Shown here piece by piece: positions 9,001 through 17,100 of a stretch of DNA of 63,914 bases (positions are counted from its first letter, which is position 1; every line of letters starts with the position of its first letter). The notes beneath the pieces are model-generated. The model made no database searches and was not told where the DNA came from. It saw only the letters and a program-made list of their open reading frames with translations. Origin of the DNA: CAXBNB01 sp040151475 (GTDB lineage: Bacteria > Bacteroidota > Bacteroidia > Cytophagales > Cyclobacteriaceae); contig NZ_JBDKWG010000096.1 of NCBI RefSeq assembly GCF_040151475.1, forward strand, positions 1-63,914, read 5' to 3'. A program made the translations under genes and the position numbers.

Positions 9001-10603
9001 AGTTAAGTCCATCCATATTTTCAGTTGGATCACCTGCAAGAGCGGTAGCTATTGTCCTCCCCGCTGCGTCGGTATAGGTAACCGATACCTGGCCGTTTGC
9101 ATCCTGTACAAGGTTTTTCTGATAGTGATCTGCTTGTCCATAATTACCAGTGCCAAATAGCCAATCAAGTTCTTCTTTGGAAGCAGTTCCGTAGAAGTAA
9201 TTGACCGTTTTTTCACCATCAATATTAAACTTCTGTCCAACACCTGATTGTTTGTTCACCCTCCCCAAATTGTCATGAGTATAACTAATCTGGGTATAGG
9301 GATAACCATTGCTGGATGGAATACCAAGATCGGTAGCGTTGTTGTAATAGTTATCAGCCACACTGGTACTCAACAGGCCATTTGCAGTGCCTCCATTGTC
9401 ATAGGCTTCTTTGTAGTGCTCGACATACCCAGGCTGAATAAACTGGTTTTGCTCTGAAAAATCAAAGCCATTCCCAACCATGGGTACAGGTAAGAAATCC
9501 ATCACTTTCCGGCCTTCAAAATCATATTTAGATTCAGCAACCATTGTCACTCCCTGTTCAGAGAGATTTGTCAATACCTGTTTTGGTTTCAAAAGACCAT
9601 CGTAGTAGCTCACCACACTCTTGCTTTTGCCACCTTCCGCAAAGGATGTTACTCTTTGCCAATTGTTTCCTTCCTCAATATTTTCAATACTGTACCCCAA
9701 GTCATTTCCTTCTTCCCAGTCTCCAAGCAACTCATGTGAAGAGAAGTCGGGATTCATTCCTACATAACGTACCCTATACCATATTTTACCTTTAGTGTGT
9801 GGTACATTTAGTATGTATTGATCCATCTGTGTGGTTATTCTTATAGGATCCTTTTGAGTAAAAGCACTTGCATTGTTATTGGGTTGATCTGTAGCATCTG
9901 CATCTATGAATACCCATTCCAGTTCATATCGGTCTATCATAATACCACCTGCAGGTGGTTTTTGCCAGGTAATATCATGTATAGTATTATCACTCAACAA
10001 AGAAACTGATAAGTTCAGGTCATAGCCTTCATCAAAATCATTCTCCCTTACTCTATAAAATTCAACTCCAAGGGTAATATTTTCTGTTGGTACTGTGCCA
10101 GTGCCTGATATATTCAACACTTTGATGTGCCAATCAGATTCTACTGCAAAAGGAATAATTTGACCATGAAATACCTGATCCAATACTATTTGTTCACCCA
10201 TATTCAAGGTAAGTTCGTATTCCCACATCTTGGTGATGCCCTCATACAAGCCAAAGGTGAAATCTGATGTCCAGCCTGTAGTAGGCACTTCAAAATCAGG
10301 ATCATCCATATACATCTTAAACCCAACATAATAATCTCCTTCAAAGCAACATAATGGAAATATGTTTTCTTCCTGATCAATAGATAAATTACTCAGATCA
10401 AATTTTTTATCCAAATCTCTGACTTTATGTATTTGCTTGCCATTTCGTCCGGGAACAATACCCTGAGGTGGTATTTTCACCTGAGCCTGAGCCAATGTGA
10501 TCGTTAATATCAAAGCAAGTAAAAAGAAAGACACTCCCCTGCTACTAAAACCTTCACCAATTGAAAGAATATCCGCTTTGAATCTATTTGGGAAATTTTT
10601 CAT
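3050..10603 (-). CDS. Secreted RHS-repeat polymorphic toxin protein (2517 aa)
   Basis: Domains in order: signal peptide (about 1-41, ending LAQAQ); an N-terminal domain of the DUF6443 kind common in Bacteroidota RHS proteins, with SYYDGLLKPKQ near residue 330; a long Cys-containing middle; a short leucine-rich stretch (about 1130-1245); an Ig/PKD-like domain (about 1265-1375); YD/RHS repeats from about 1450 (YYYNRAGNLVQ, RYNSKGQLRLS); and the RHS-associated core at about 2200-2250 (YDYGFRIYNPSIARFLSVDP). The last 265 residues after AIDLDGLEEY are an unrecognised tip with Gly/Ala-rich hydrophobic segments and a charged helical end. RHS repeats form a shell that encloses the tip. The YD-repeat part (4.0-6.4 kb) is visibly richer in G+C than the tip. 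It is the last large gene of a nine-gene run, followed after 4 bp by its candidate immunity gene. No type IX C-terminal domain or PAAR/VgrG neighbour is seen, so the secretion route is unknown. Confidence 0.9.
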   Translation of the reverse strand: MKNFPNRFKADILSIGEGFSSRGVSFFLLALILTITLAQAQVKIPPQGIVPGRNGKQIHKVRDLDKKFDLSNLSIDQEENIFPLCCFEGDYYVGFKMYMDDPDFEVPTTGWTSDFTFGLYEGITKMWEYELTLNMGEQIVLDQVFHGQIIPFAVESDWHIKVLNISGTGTVPTENITLGVEFYRVRENDFDEGYDLNLSVSLLSDNTIHDITWQKPPAGGIMIDRYELEWVFIDADATDQPNNNASAFTQKDPIRITTQMDQYILNVPHTKGKIWYRVRYVGMNPDFSSHELLGDWEEGNDLGYSIENIEEGNNWQRVTSFAEGGKSKSVVSYYDGLLKPKQVLTNLSEQGVTMVAESKYDFEGRKVMDFLPVPMVGNGFDFSEQNQFIQPGYVEHYKEAYDNGGTANGLLSTSVADNYYNNATDLGIPSSNGYPYTQISYTHDNLGRVNKQSGVGQKFNIDGEKTVNYFYGTASKEELDWLFGTGNYGQADHYQKNLVQDANGQVSVTYTDAAGRTIATALAGDPTENMDGLNLSDYNLNVSSPFVVDLSDRYELTDGSRVTIYKILNAVTTNYTFTSVFRALAATMDDIPCQACKYDIDIRVIDPDGVEALSASAVDVTATDCNVQLVQNVSLTGNSTFSKIGDYTISKIVRPHKLTYEEIKVEVLSSSVVQAQSITIANNVPAIDVSFCDVNTSTIDPGETIIPEMALKDCENIKQTIISEILEGANPSGLLYDDLIAYFNDYENLSSGNDVFDHSLFCQYTSCMDNMESEIFDDKLYLIENWTDAIAAYKATADPANTFTVVDLVDSDPYFSSSLEGTSEKQTILDRLNSLEIERNDPDTGDSETSIFGPLDEMVDPTNTTYLIDIETGKMEADLGAPPANGIHFLYLNIITNNPGGDNSAEIDEARWQLYRSFYLDEKRRIQKEIAVANSCQALVDEYDRTNAANPLKGYPNLISDDIQQWGEDQGASGEITSEELDVLVSVMAFHCDITFSESDTVSIRSHLRNYFAGRGMPTLRYIIKDDITAGNTSLASIQGYLGSCSLEESPLVIDLQCNKFMTDITYINNNEGPYDLRLADPDTNQCLTFDGSDYTSATGPLTISNTDDRNLLIDMYDDMDGTNWEFADNTKNWYASAALKNDYCDMEGVYSTASNGRLRWIDIRKKGISGNLPVFQNFNTDLRALSIDFNNIGGDLANLDGIVDNLIYLNVSGNHFQDISNAAAEVISRVPTLYLSDNYFTFEDLIPVGLIRYDESISSSSLGTQNKVGKATTIDVEQGQNITLTVNIDRGLATQFGDGVVDSEYEWWFDPAGDGLMNPSLVSTSFDEDNYTFVVENVSPSDEGVYFYKIRNLTRGVDDVILIGNDITLNVESCTAPFSGGGCNDVGLAGCLQYSQDLFALDLNIEIAKYKNQCEANLEADRQAIVKQQQEDYLQTVINDYVVDYAAQCLDNIDETFTFSYEPKEYHHTLYYYNRAGNLVQTVPPKGVKYGMNGAHAYRTQYRYNSLNQLVEQETPDHGGTDPNDPEISIPGITRFRYNSKGQLRLSQNPQQKFDEEYSYTKYDRQGRITEVGKLSYEVDLLSAANSGTLATLLNDEDFPDEITYDLSELTRTYYDLKVAGASPTFTQSYLRGRVAQVEVLPDVSSNTNTTRTYYSYDPHGNVKSLMQEIPGLEPKRIDYVYDLVSGNVNYVFYQYGEDDSFMHKYSYDADNRITTVATSTDGLIWNQDAVYEYYPHGPLKNVQLGEKNIQQLDYYYTLQGWLKGVNVPFDGSPFIQSPNFAKDEFAMTLGYFDGDFEPKAGMTDIADRDDNLWAMYQHADTYNVGEDGTGLYNGNISWMNTWLDHVGEYNDEPEKGMNAMAYRYDQLNRIIASKGLGAYDPGAGGYQARGSAETYDTDYSYDPNGNLGTLIRKDQNGLVMDNFEYQYASGRNRLTGLEANEVEVKHISSGSVSTGDKIYPTLNIGGSARVGAGETVVVQATESVYLEDGFVAEDGGEFTAYISDASAVTAGSFTFKYDYIGNIIENHQDGTEIDWTVYGKVNKVTLDAGGQVAYTYDAAGNRTLKKTTDVEGNSSTTHYVRDASGNVMAVYKDGALAEQPIYGSSRLGQYTGGGNVSALSHQLGMRHYELTNHLGNVMAVVSDELYVDAEGTHLAKTISTADYYPFGLDMPGRSLSASSMYRYGFNGKEKDIDLGGGTTATYDYGFRIYNPSIARFLSVDPLTSSYPWYTPYQFAGNKPIMAIDLDGLEEYIAIKAKNKTGSVVRVIHDSGLKEELDMNKKEFRSMLKVNEMVQWNSTAEKREYFKNYGGQNRNPSPTGALLLSYSVDGIEASFMQFTKRRVTKDPRLMNAIGNLFVGSTEIAVGLAGEGISVGTSTALVLHGGTKFGIGTVQLADYVVTDFDDSVFPAAGGVVGMFTGMATNDKDANAAAAVVDFFLDVGIAVNASGLLKGTPIIGSASTVVNEGSKNAALMFYIDINSVNSLMESIDNGLHNTREKNKQIDKQIDESIENLKE
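3856..4671 (-). repeat. Duplicated RHS core segment, copy in main RHS gene
   Basis: Partner of 1538-2350. It covers the last YD repeats and the RHS-associated core up to the start of the variable tip, so the two copies share a common core and diverge exactly where tips begin. Confidence 0.85.
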
Positions 10604-10637
10604 ATATGATAATTTTTCAATTCTTGACGATCATTTT

Positions 10638-11405
10638 TTAGTTCAATACAAACACTTCAGATTTACTTACTCTATATTCAGAAAAGTCCTTTTCAGGCTT
10701 TAGTTCACCTTCTTCGATTCGTAGATATCTACGTTCATCAAACATTTCCTTTTCATGCAATGGATTTATTTCAAAAACAGGATAGCTCACTTTAGATATT
10801 ACACTACTTCCCAACCTTTCAGCATTGTATTGCACATCCAATTGTCGGATTAAGTATGTATTAGAATCAAAATAAATATCAACGAATTCGTACAAGGCTT
10901 CTTTCTGTTTCAATCTATAATGTATTAATCCGTTCTTTTTTCCTTGTAAAACAGGCAAGTTGCTTTGACTCAATAATGAATCTATATTTTTAGAAGGGTT
11001 TGAATTTGTAGCATCAAAGTCATCTAATCGTTTTTGGTATTGTATTAATTTGATATTGTGATTTACAACAACCATACACTTTTCGTTTACTATCATTTCG
11101 ATATCCCCCGCAACTACTTTTGATTTTTGCCCATCTATCCACATGAAGCTAGTATCACTTTGAAGAGCAGTTTTGGCATATTCATCAACAAATGTTTTGC
11201 TAATGGTTACTATTCTTGCCTTTTTGATATTCTTATGAACTTCCCTTATTTTCGAAATCGTATCATCAGGAGCTTGTGACATGAGCACATTATTTGATAG
11301 CAAAAGCATAAAGCAGCATGCTAAAACAATATAAACATCACCAGATGAAGGGCGAATCCTGACAGAAACAGTTGATTTGGACAATATCGTGCTGAACCTC
11401 GTCAT
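10638..11405 (-). CDS. Exported protein of unknown function, possibly LolA-like
   Basis: A 255-residue protein whose hydrophobic stretch (VYIVLACCFMLLLSNNVLMSQA) sits at about residues 24-45 after a basic N-terminus, so a signal peptide or an internal later start is likely. The mature part has alternating beta strands (FMWIDGQKSKVVAGDIEMIV, HYRLKQKEALYEFVDIYFD) that recall LolA/LolB-type half-barrels, but no signature residues prove it. It overlaps the upstream gene by 4 bp (ATGA type), so it is translationally coupled. It lies 34 bp before the RHS gene. A role in escorting or anchoring the RHS product is possible but unproven. Confidence 0.6.
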   Translation of the reverse strand: MTRFSTILSKSTVSVRIRPSSGDVYIVLACCFMLLLSNNVLMSQAPDDTISKIREVHKNIKKARIVTISKTFVDEYAKTALQSDTSFMWIDGQKSKVVAGDIEMIVNEKCMVVVNHNIKLIQYQKRLDDFDATNSNPSKNIDSLLSQSNLPVLQGKKNGLIHYRLKQKEALYEFVDIYFDSNTYLIRQLDVQYNAERLGSSVISKVSYPVFEINPLHEKEMFDERRYLRIEEGELKPEKDFSEYRVSKSEVFVLN

Positions 11406-14170
11406 TCTGGTACTACTACAGAGGTAACGGTATGATTGGTAGATTCCTGAATGGTACGGATACCCCGGGTAGTTTCTTTTCTAACCTGATAAACTTTGCC
11501 TTCTGCATCATAGGAATATAATGTTGCAAAATTATTTTCATCCAATGTGGCACTTACCCGAAATTTATCATCATATACATAGGATTGCATGTTGCCAGTG
11601 AGGGGAAACAATCGCAAGTCATCAAAGTAAGCGGTCGTAGCTTCACCGCTTTTGAATTGCAACTCAAAATAGTCATAATCCACTGGAACCTGAAAAGTAC
11701 CTTCAATTTGCTGCCAACCTTCGACTATTGGACCAACTGTGGCCAAAGGAATAGGCGATTGTGCCACATCGCTAACAGTAAAAATGACATCAATTCCTAA
11801 GCCATTTGCCAGCAACGGTTCATTGTAATAAGCATTCCCCGGGCTAACTGCCACCCAGGCACTTACGAAGTAATATTTTTCATTTTCCAAATCGAGTAGA
11901 TGCTGCCTGAAATTTTTCGATCCCGTAATGGACAAACTCTGAGTACCTGTATGGCCAGTATTGGAAAGGGATACATCTCCAATACCACTTGCCTCCTGGT
12001 GAACGACCATATAACCCCTAAAGATCTCCTCAGAAATAATTTCATTAAAGTCTGCAAATACATGCATTTCTCCATTTTCCAGCTCATCAGCACTACAATA
12101 TATTTTCACCTTAGTAGCATGATCGGGTGTTATCACCTCTACAAACTGTGTGGTACCAATAGCTGCTACAGTAGCCAATGGAGCATCAATAATCGCTATA
12201 TTATTCAATCCAGCTTTAATCCTATATTTTTTTATTTTAAAGGGAACATCTGACAAGTCATCACTAAAGAAAAAATTACCCGCATAACCATCCTCAATTT
12301 CTTCAAAGCCAGTGAATGCCATTTCTGAATGTGCCATATTTTGACCTACTGCCAGGGGAAATTTTTGATCATAGGTATAAATAGCAGATAAATATACATT
12401 TTGTACATCTTTATTTTCTATTTCGTTGCTTGATGAATTGTATTGGGTTATCTGATTGGCTATGAGCCAATTAGGGTTTTGATCGGCTATCAGGGAATTC
12501 CAAACAAAAGAATTCTGAACAAATGTCCCAGTCTCCTCCATATTTGTCCAACTACCCTGAGATCGCAAATCACTGCCTGTATTGAATACATATTGAGCCT
12601 CTGTGCGCCATACACCTGCTGATCCCTTGTCATAGGGGTGTAAGTCGTAAGTTTCCTGATCGTTAGGTGCTAATGGCCAAGCCGAATTGAATTCTGATGC
12701 AGCAGTGTTTAATACTTCACCATATTCTGGTGCCGACTCTTGGATAGATTGAGAATCTAACATATCAGGCACCAAAAAAGTAACGCTCATGCTTGCCGGC
12801 TCGTCAATGATACCACAAGGCCTACACAGATAGGACACTTCGAGATTTACGTCAACATTGTTTAGATCCTCTGTATCAAAATGATATACGAACACTTTTT
12901 GCTTGCTGCTGATGGCGTTTCCTCTGTGTGTAAAGCTCCATGTTTGATCAACAATCTGCACATAGTCTAAAACATCATTGGTATAAGGATCCTTAAATTG
13001 GACATCATAATCAAATATAGAAGAGCAATAAGTATTGTGATAACTTGGAGTAAGTATAACCTGAGGCCCTAAGATTTCCTGATCAGAAAGGTAATAATAG
13101 ACCTCAGCCTGACATTGATTCAACCCATTGATGTTGCAATTATAATATACCTGTGCACTTACATCATAGGCACCCCCTCCATAGCCCTCACTGGTTTTAT
13201 CATAGTTGTGGGTGATTATTGATTGCTCAAAAATCTGGCTTGATGTAATATATTGACCACTGAAATATACGGTTTCAGATAAACCGTCTCCAAAGTTCCA
13301 TACAATGTGAGATGCTCTACAGCTTCCAGGATCTGCATTTTGAAATCCAAAAACTGCTTCACACGCACTACTATCCAACTTAACTATTTCCCCTAAAACT
13401 GGTTTCTCATAAGGATCGAATTCAACGTTTCCAAGTACACTACATGTAAATGCACCATCTGTGATTGTTCTGGTGGCCAAAAACGTCTGATCCTCCTCTA
13501 AAACCTCTTTGGTTATGTATTTTTGTTCTGTAAATATTGTTCCCCACGCTATATTATGGTTTGATTCATCTCCGGTTAATTGTCCTTTGGGTGTAACCTC
13601 CTTGATACAACTTGCACCATTTACATCTACAATAAAATCATCTTCATCTGGTGCCCCATAAGCTCTTATATTCAGTAATTCAGCTTCATAATTTGAAGAA
13701 CTCCCATCATCATCATCATCTACATCGTCATCGTCCGAGTCATTATTGTACATTGATATTTGTATAGTTAAATTATATATACCCTCACTTGGAAAATTTA
13801 CTGCGTGTGTGATTTCATTTTCCTGAGTAGCATCACCAGGTACAGTAAAAGTAGTTACGTTTTCAAATTCCAGTGTAATAGGGTTAAGTTTATCTAAAAC
13901 CCATCTAACCCAGATCGACCCAGTATAATGTTGATTTACACCGAGATTGCTTAAACTGCCATTGTCCCATGTAGTACGATAAGCATAAGTAATATTGCCC
14001 ACACATACTTCCGATGACCCTTCTATCCAATCATCAAACTCACTGTCAATTTGAACTACTCCATCATCATTGGTATCTTGTGAATAACCCAATTTTATAT
14101 TAATGATAGAAAAAACCAGTACCAAGATTAGCTTCAGAGACCATGTGTACTTTTTAAAAGAATTTCTCAT
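11402..14170 (-). CDS. Large secreted PKD/YD-type protein of the RHS operon (922 aa)
   Basis: Signal peptide (about 1-31, ending KLGYSQ), then beta-rich repeats with Cys pairs and a PKD-like signature (IVWNFGDG near residue 290). An acidic run (DSDDDDVDDDDDG, about 145-157) may bind calcium. A carbohydrate-binding-like jelly-roll segment lies near 725-850 (YYFVSAWVAVSPG to YFDDLRLFPL). The C-terminus (YVYDDKFRVSATLDENNFAT and YSYDAEGKVYQVRKE) is a piece of YD/RHS repeat. The protein thus belongs to the same family system as its neighbours, likely a surface-exposed partner of the RHS proteins. It sits 6 bp after the 1603-residue gene. No catalytic motif was found. Confidence 0.65.
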   Translation of the reverse strand: MRNSFKKYTWSLKLILVLVFSIINIKLGYSQDTNDDGVVQIDSEFDDWIEGSSEVCVGNITYAYRTTWDNGSLSNLGVNQHYTGSIWVRWVLDKLNPITLEFENVTTFTVPGDATQENEITHAVNFPSEGIYNLTIQISMYNNDSDDDDVDDDDDGSSSNYEAELLNIRAYGAPDEDDFIVDVNGASCIKEVTPKGQLTGDESNHNIAWGTIFTEQKYITKEVLEEDQTFLATRTITDGAFTCSVLGNVEFDPYEKPVLGEIVKLDSSACEAVFGFQNADPGSCRASHIVWNFGDGLSETVYFSGQYITSSQIFEQSIITHNYDKTSEGYGGGAYDVSAQVYYNCNINGLNQCQAEVYYYLSDQEILGPQVILTPSYHNTYCSSIFDYDVQFKDPYTNDVLDYVQIVDQTWSFTHRGNAISSKQKVFVYHFDTEDLNNVDVNLEVSYLCRPCGIIDEPASMSVTFLVPDMLDSQSIQESAPEYGEVLNTAASEFNSAWPLAPNDQETYDLHPYDKGSAGVWRTEAQYVFNTGSDLRSQGSWTNMEETGTFVQNSFVWNSLIADQNPNWLIANQITQYNSSSNEIENKDVQNVYLSAIYTYDQKFPLAVGQNMAHSEMAFTGFEEIEDGYAGNFFFSDDLSDVPFKIKKYRIKAGLNNIAIIDAPLATVAAIGTTQFVEVITPDHATKVKIYCSADELENGEMHVFADFNEIISEEIFRGYMVVHQEASGIGDVSLSNTGHTGTQSLSITGSKNFRQHLLDLENEKYYFVSAWVAVSPGNAYYNEPLLANGLGIDVIFTVSDVAQSPIPLATVGPIVEGWQQIEGTFQVPVDYDYFELQFKSGEATTAYFDDLRLFPLTGNMQSYVYDDKFRVSATLDENNFATLYSYDAEGKVYQVRKETTRGIRTIQESTNHTVTSVVVPE

Positions 14171-14176
14171 AGCATA

Positions 14177-17100
14177 TCAATTACTTCTGGGTTTCACAAT
14201 AATTTCTGAAAAGTCTTTTGTATTGGTCGCCTCAGTAGGATCCAAGAGTGCCGTAATTTCTCCGGCATTGACCAACAACTGATTTCTATAACCAGAGCGG
14301 TATATTTTTCCAATCAATAATGTTTCACTTAAATTATCATTTGAAAATACCCGATGCTGACCACTATTAGCACCAAGGTAAATTCCTTTACCCTCCACGG
14401 TTGTTGTACCATTTTCATTTTTAGAGCTAAAAATTATCTCATCTCCTTCTACAAGGTATGGTACCGCTTTTGGCATTACCGACATTTCGTATTCCCCTGA
14501 TTTACCTGCTATAGGGGTAAAGTGTCCTACTTCAAAAGTGAACCCCTGATTTTGATAAGCAGCTCCCATTCTAGCATATTCTGTATAAGCAGGAATCTGG
14601 TAAGTATAAATAGGCTTACTGTCGTGTTTTTCTATTACTTCAGTGAGCAAAGGACGTCCTGTGAGTTTATCCCATTTTTTGTACACCGTTTGTACTGTTG
14701 CCCCATCTTGAAGAGCTGTTGTTTTGGTCAGAATACCACTTTTAAAGATTACTTTATTGTTGACTGCACTTTTGAACTCATTAGAATTCTTTGATATGTT
14801 GGGCCAAAACGTAGGAATAGGTACAGAAAAAAAGAAGAAAAATAGCACATCGAGATTAGCATTGATCCCGGTTTCCATTGATTCATCTCTATGTTTTCTA
14901 CTGTCCAAAACCATTTCATATTCTGTAGCCATTATTGACCTATTACTTTCTAATGGTGGATTATTAATGTCATCAAAAAGCTTGACCATAAATTCATTAT
15001 CAGGATCATTTTCAAAAACATTATCCAATTGATTTACACTCTCGTTTTCATAAACCAACGGCTTACTCTTATATTCATTGAGTGTAAATGCAAATGGCTC
15101 ATTAGGAAAAGTACCGTCGAGTAACTGGCTGAAGTGACTCACTTTTTTAACCTTACCATGCATGTCATTTGTAATCACATTATAACCTTGAGCCGCAGTG
15201 AAATAAGTCGAAGAGTTAACCCCTAGTAAAGGATTGATCGATATACCAGATGTTTTTTTCTTTTGAATATCAGTTTCTTTAGCTATTACAGGAAACTCTC
15301 TGGCAGTATAAAATTCATGCACCGTCTTACCAGTCGAGCCATAATCCACATCATCTGGAAAATTGTCATCCAGATCGTAGGGGTAATTACCATTTTCATC
15401 CTTGATCTTTGCGGCTGAAGCAAGGCTCATTACTGTTACTTTACTGTACCCTACCTGTGGTCCAGGATAATGGCTTTCATTGACTGGTAACTCAAAGAAT
15501 AAGTTGTTGTCAGACTGAAGTTTGATGTCTTGCCTGTATTTTTTTGCTTTTCGCAAGGGATTTTCTTCACCTCCGATGATTGGCTCATAAGCGGCTACTC
15601 CACTACTTATGGTTTCACCATCTTCTTGTTTGTCGTATAAATACACTTGACCATAAACTTCCTGTTTTCCACTCAGCTCCTCGGATATCTCAATTTTCTT
15701 AACCCTAAGTCCACCTCCATACTTTCGTTTGGCAGGGTTGGTAAGCCTTATCCATGAGCGTGTAGGATCAATGGTAGAAGCCCATCCATGGCTATCAGCA
15801 CGGGTATTAAATTCACCAAACAATTCTTCCAATTGTTTTAATGCACCAACCAATGCTCTGGCAAGTACAATTGGGTTAGCCATCTGATCATCTTTATCTC
15901 CTAAAAAATTTAACAAATCAGGTTGGTTTATGCGTAAATGCTGCCAGGCCAGCAAGGATATAGGGTGATAATTATTACCCGCCTGCGTTTTTACATGGAA
16001 GTAACCTACATCTTGTCCACCGACATTTTCGATTCCTATTTTATCAGCAGAGTCATCAATGTCAAGGTATCCTGACACAAAATCCCAGTTGCCATCTTTT
16101 AAATTTACAAGTGTCTTAAAATACAACTGATCAAGATCAAAGTCTAAGTATTCTCTTATGATATCGTCTTGAGCAACATCAGGTAATTCACTTAAGCTAT
16201 TTGTACTTCCCAAGTAAAAACGAACCTTTGCCATTTCGTTCACTACATTGAGCTCCCCATCTACCAAAGGCATCATTTGCATCGCCCGTTTGTGCTGTAC
16301 GTATGCATAATCATCTGCTTCGTATTCAACATTAATTTCTCCACCTGAAGGAAGGGATATCTTGCTTAAGCTCCATGCTGCCGCATAGCTGTCAAGAGTG
16401 GTTTTATCTAATTTTTGATCAACATATGGAAAATCTCTGTTTTGACTAGAATTTGCAATAGGGTTTGTATAATTACCCCATCGGTCATTTGCATTGTGGT
16501 TATAATTAAAATTGTAATTATTGTCATATTCAAATTCATACTTCCCCAAAGTCTTATTGCTATTGCCATAGTTGAAATGAACTTGTTTTAACGTAAGCTT
16601 TCCATTACCTTCAGCAATAGAATTTGGAGTTCCTTGACATAAGTCATAACTATACTCCAAAGCCACTTTTACCAGAGGGTTTTGTAATTCCAGATTGCCT
16701 TGACTATCATATTTTTTTGTGTAAAGCGTAATCGCATCTATTTTTTTAGTCGGACTTCCCAGATCATTACTATCTTGGACTTCTTCATTAGTTCCATAGT
16801 TATCCAACCTTTCAGAAAGCGCAAAATCAACCAAATGTGTTTTTGTTTCTGCCCTTTTCAAATACCAAATTTCCTTCTCTCCATACAAAAAACTTGCCCT
16901 GTTGTCATCTCCATTAGATAAATATCCCGGATCGTAATTCGCACCTGAAAACGGTGTTCTCCATTTATAATCATCTGAAAATTTTCCATAGGTAAACTTT
17001 ACCCAATAACCCAAATCTTTTTCATCTATACCATCCCCTCCGATATCTACATAATCAGATCCTACCACACCAGTCAGTAAGTAGCTATGTGCATAACCAG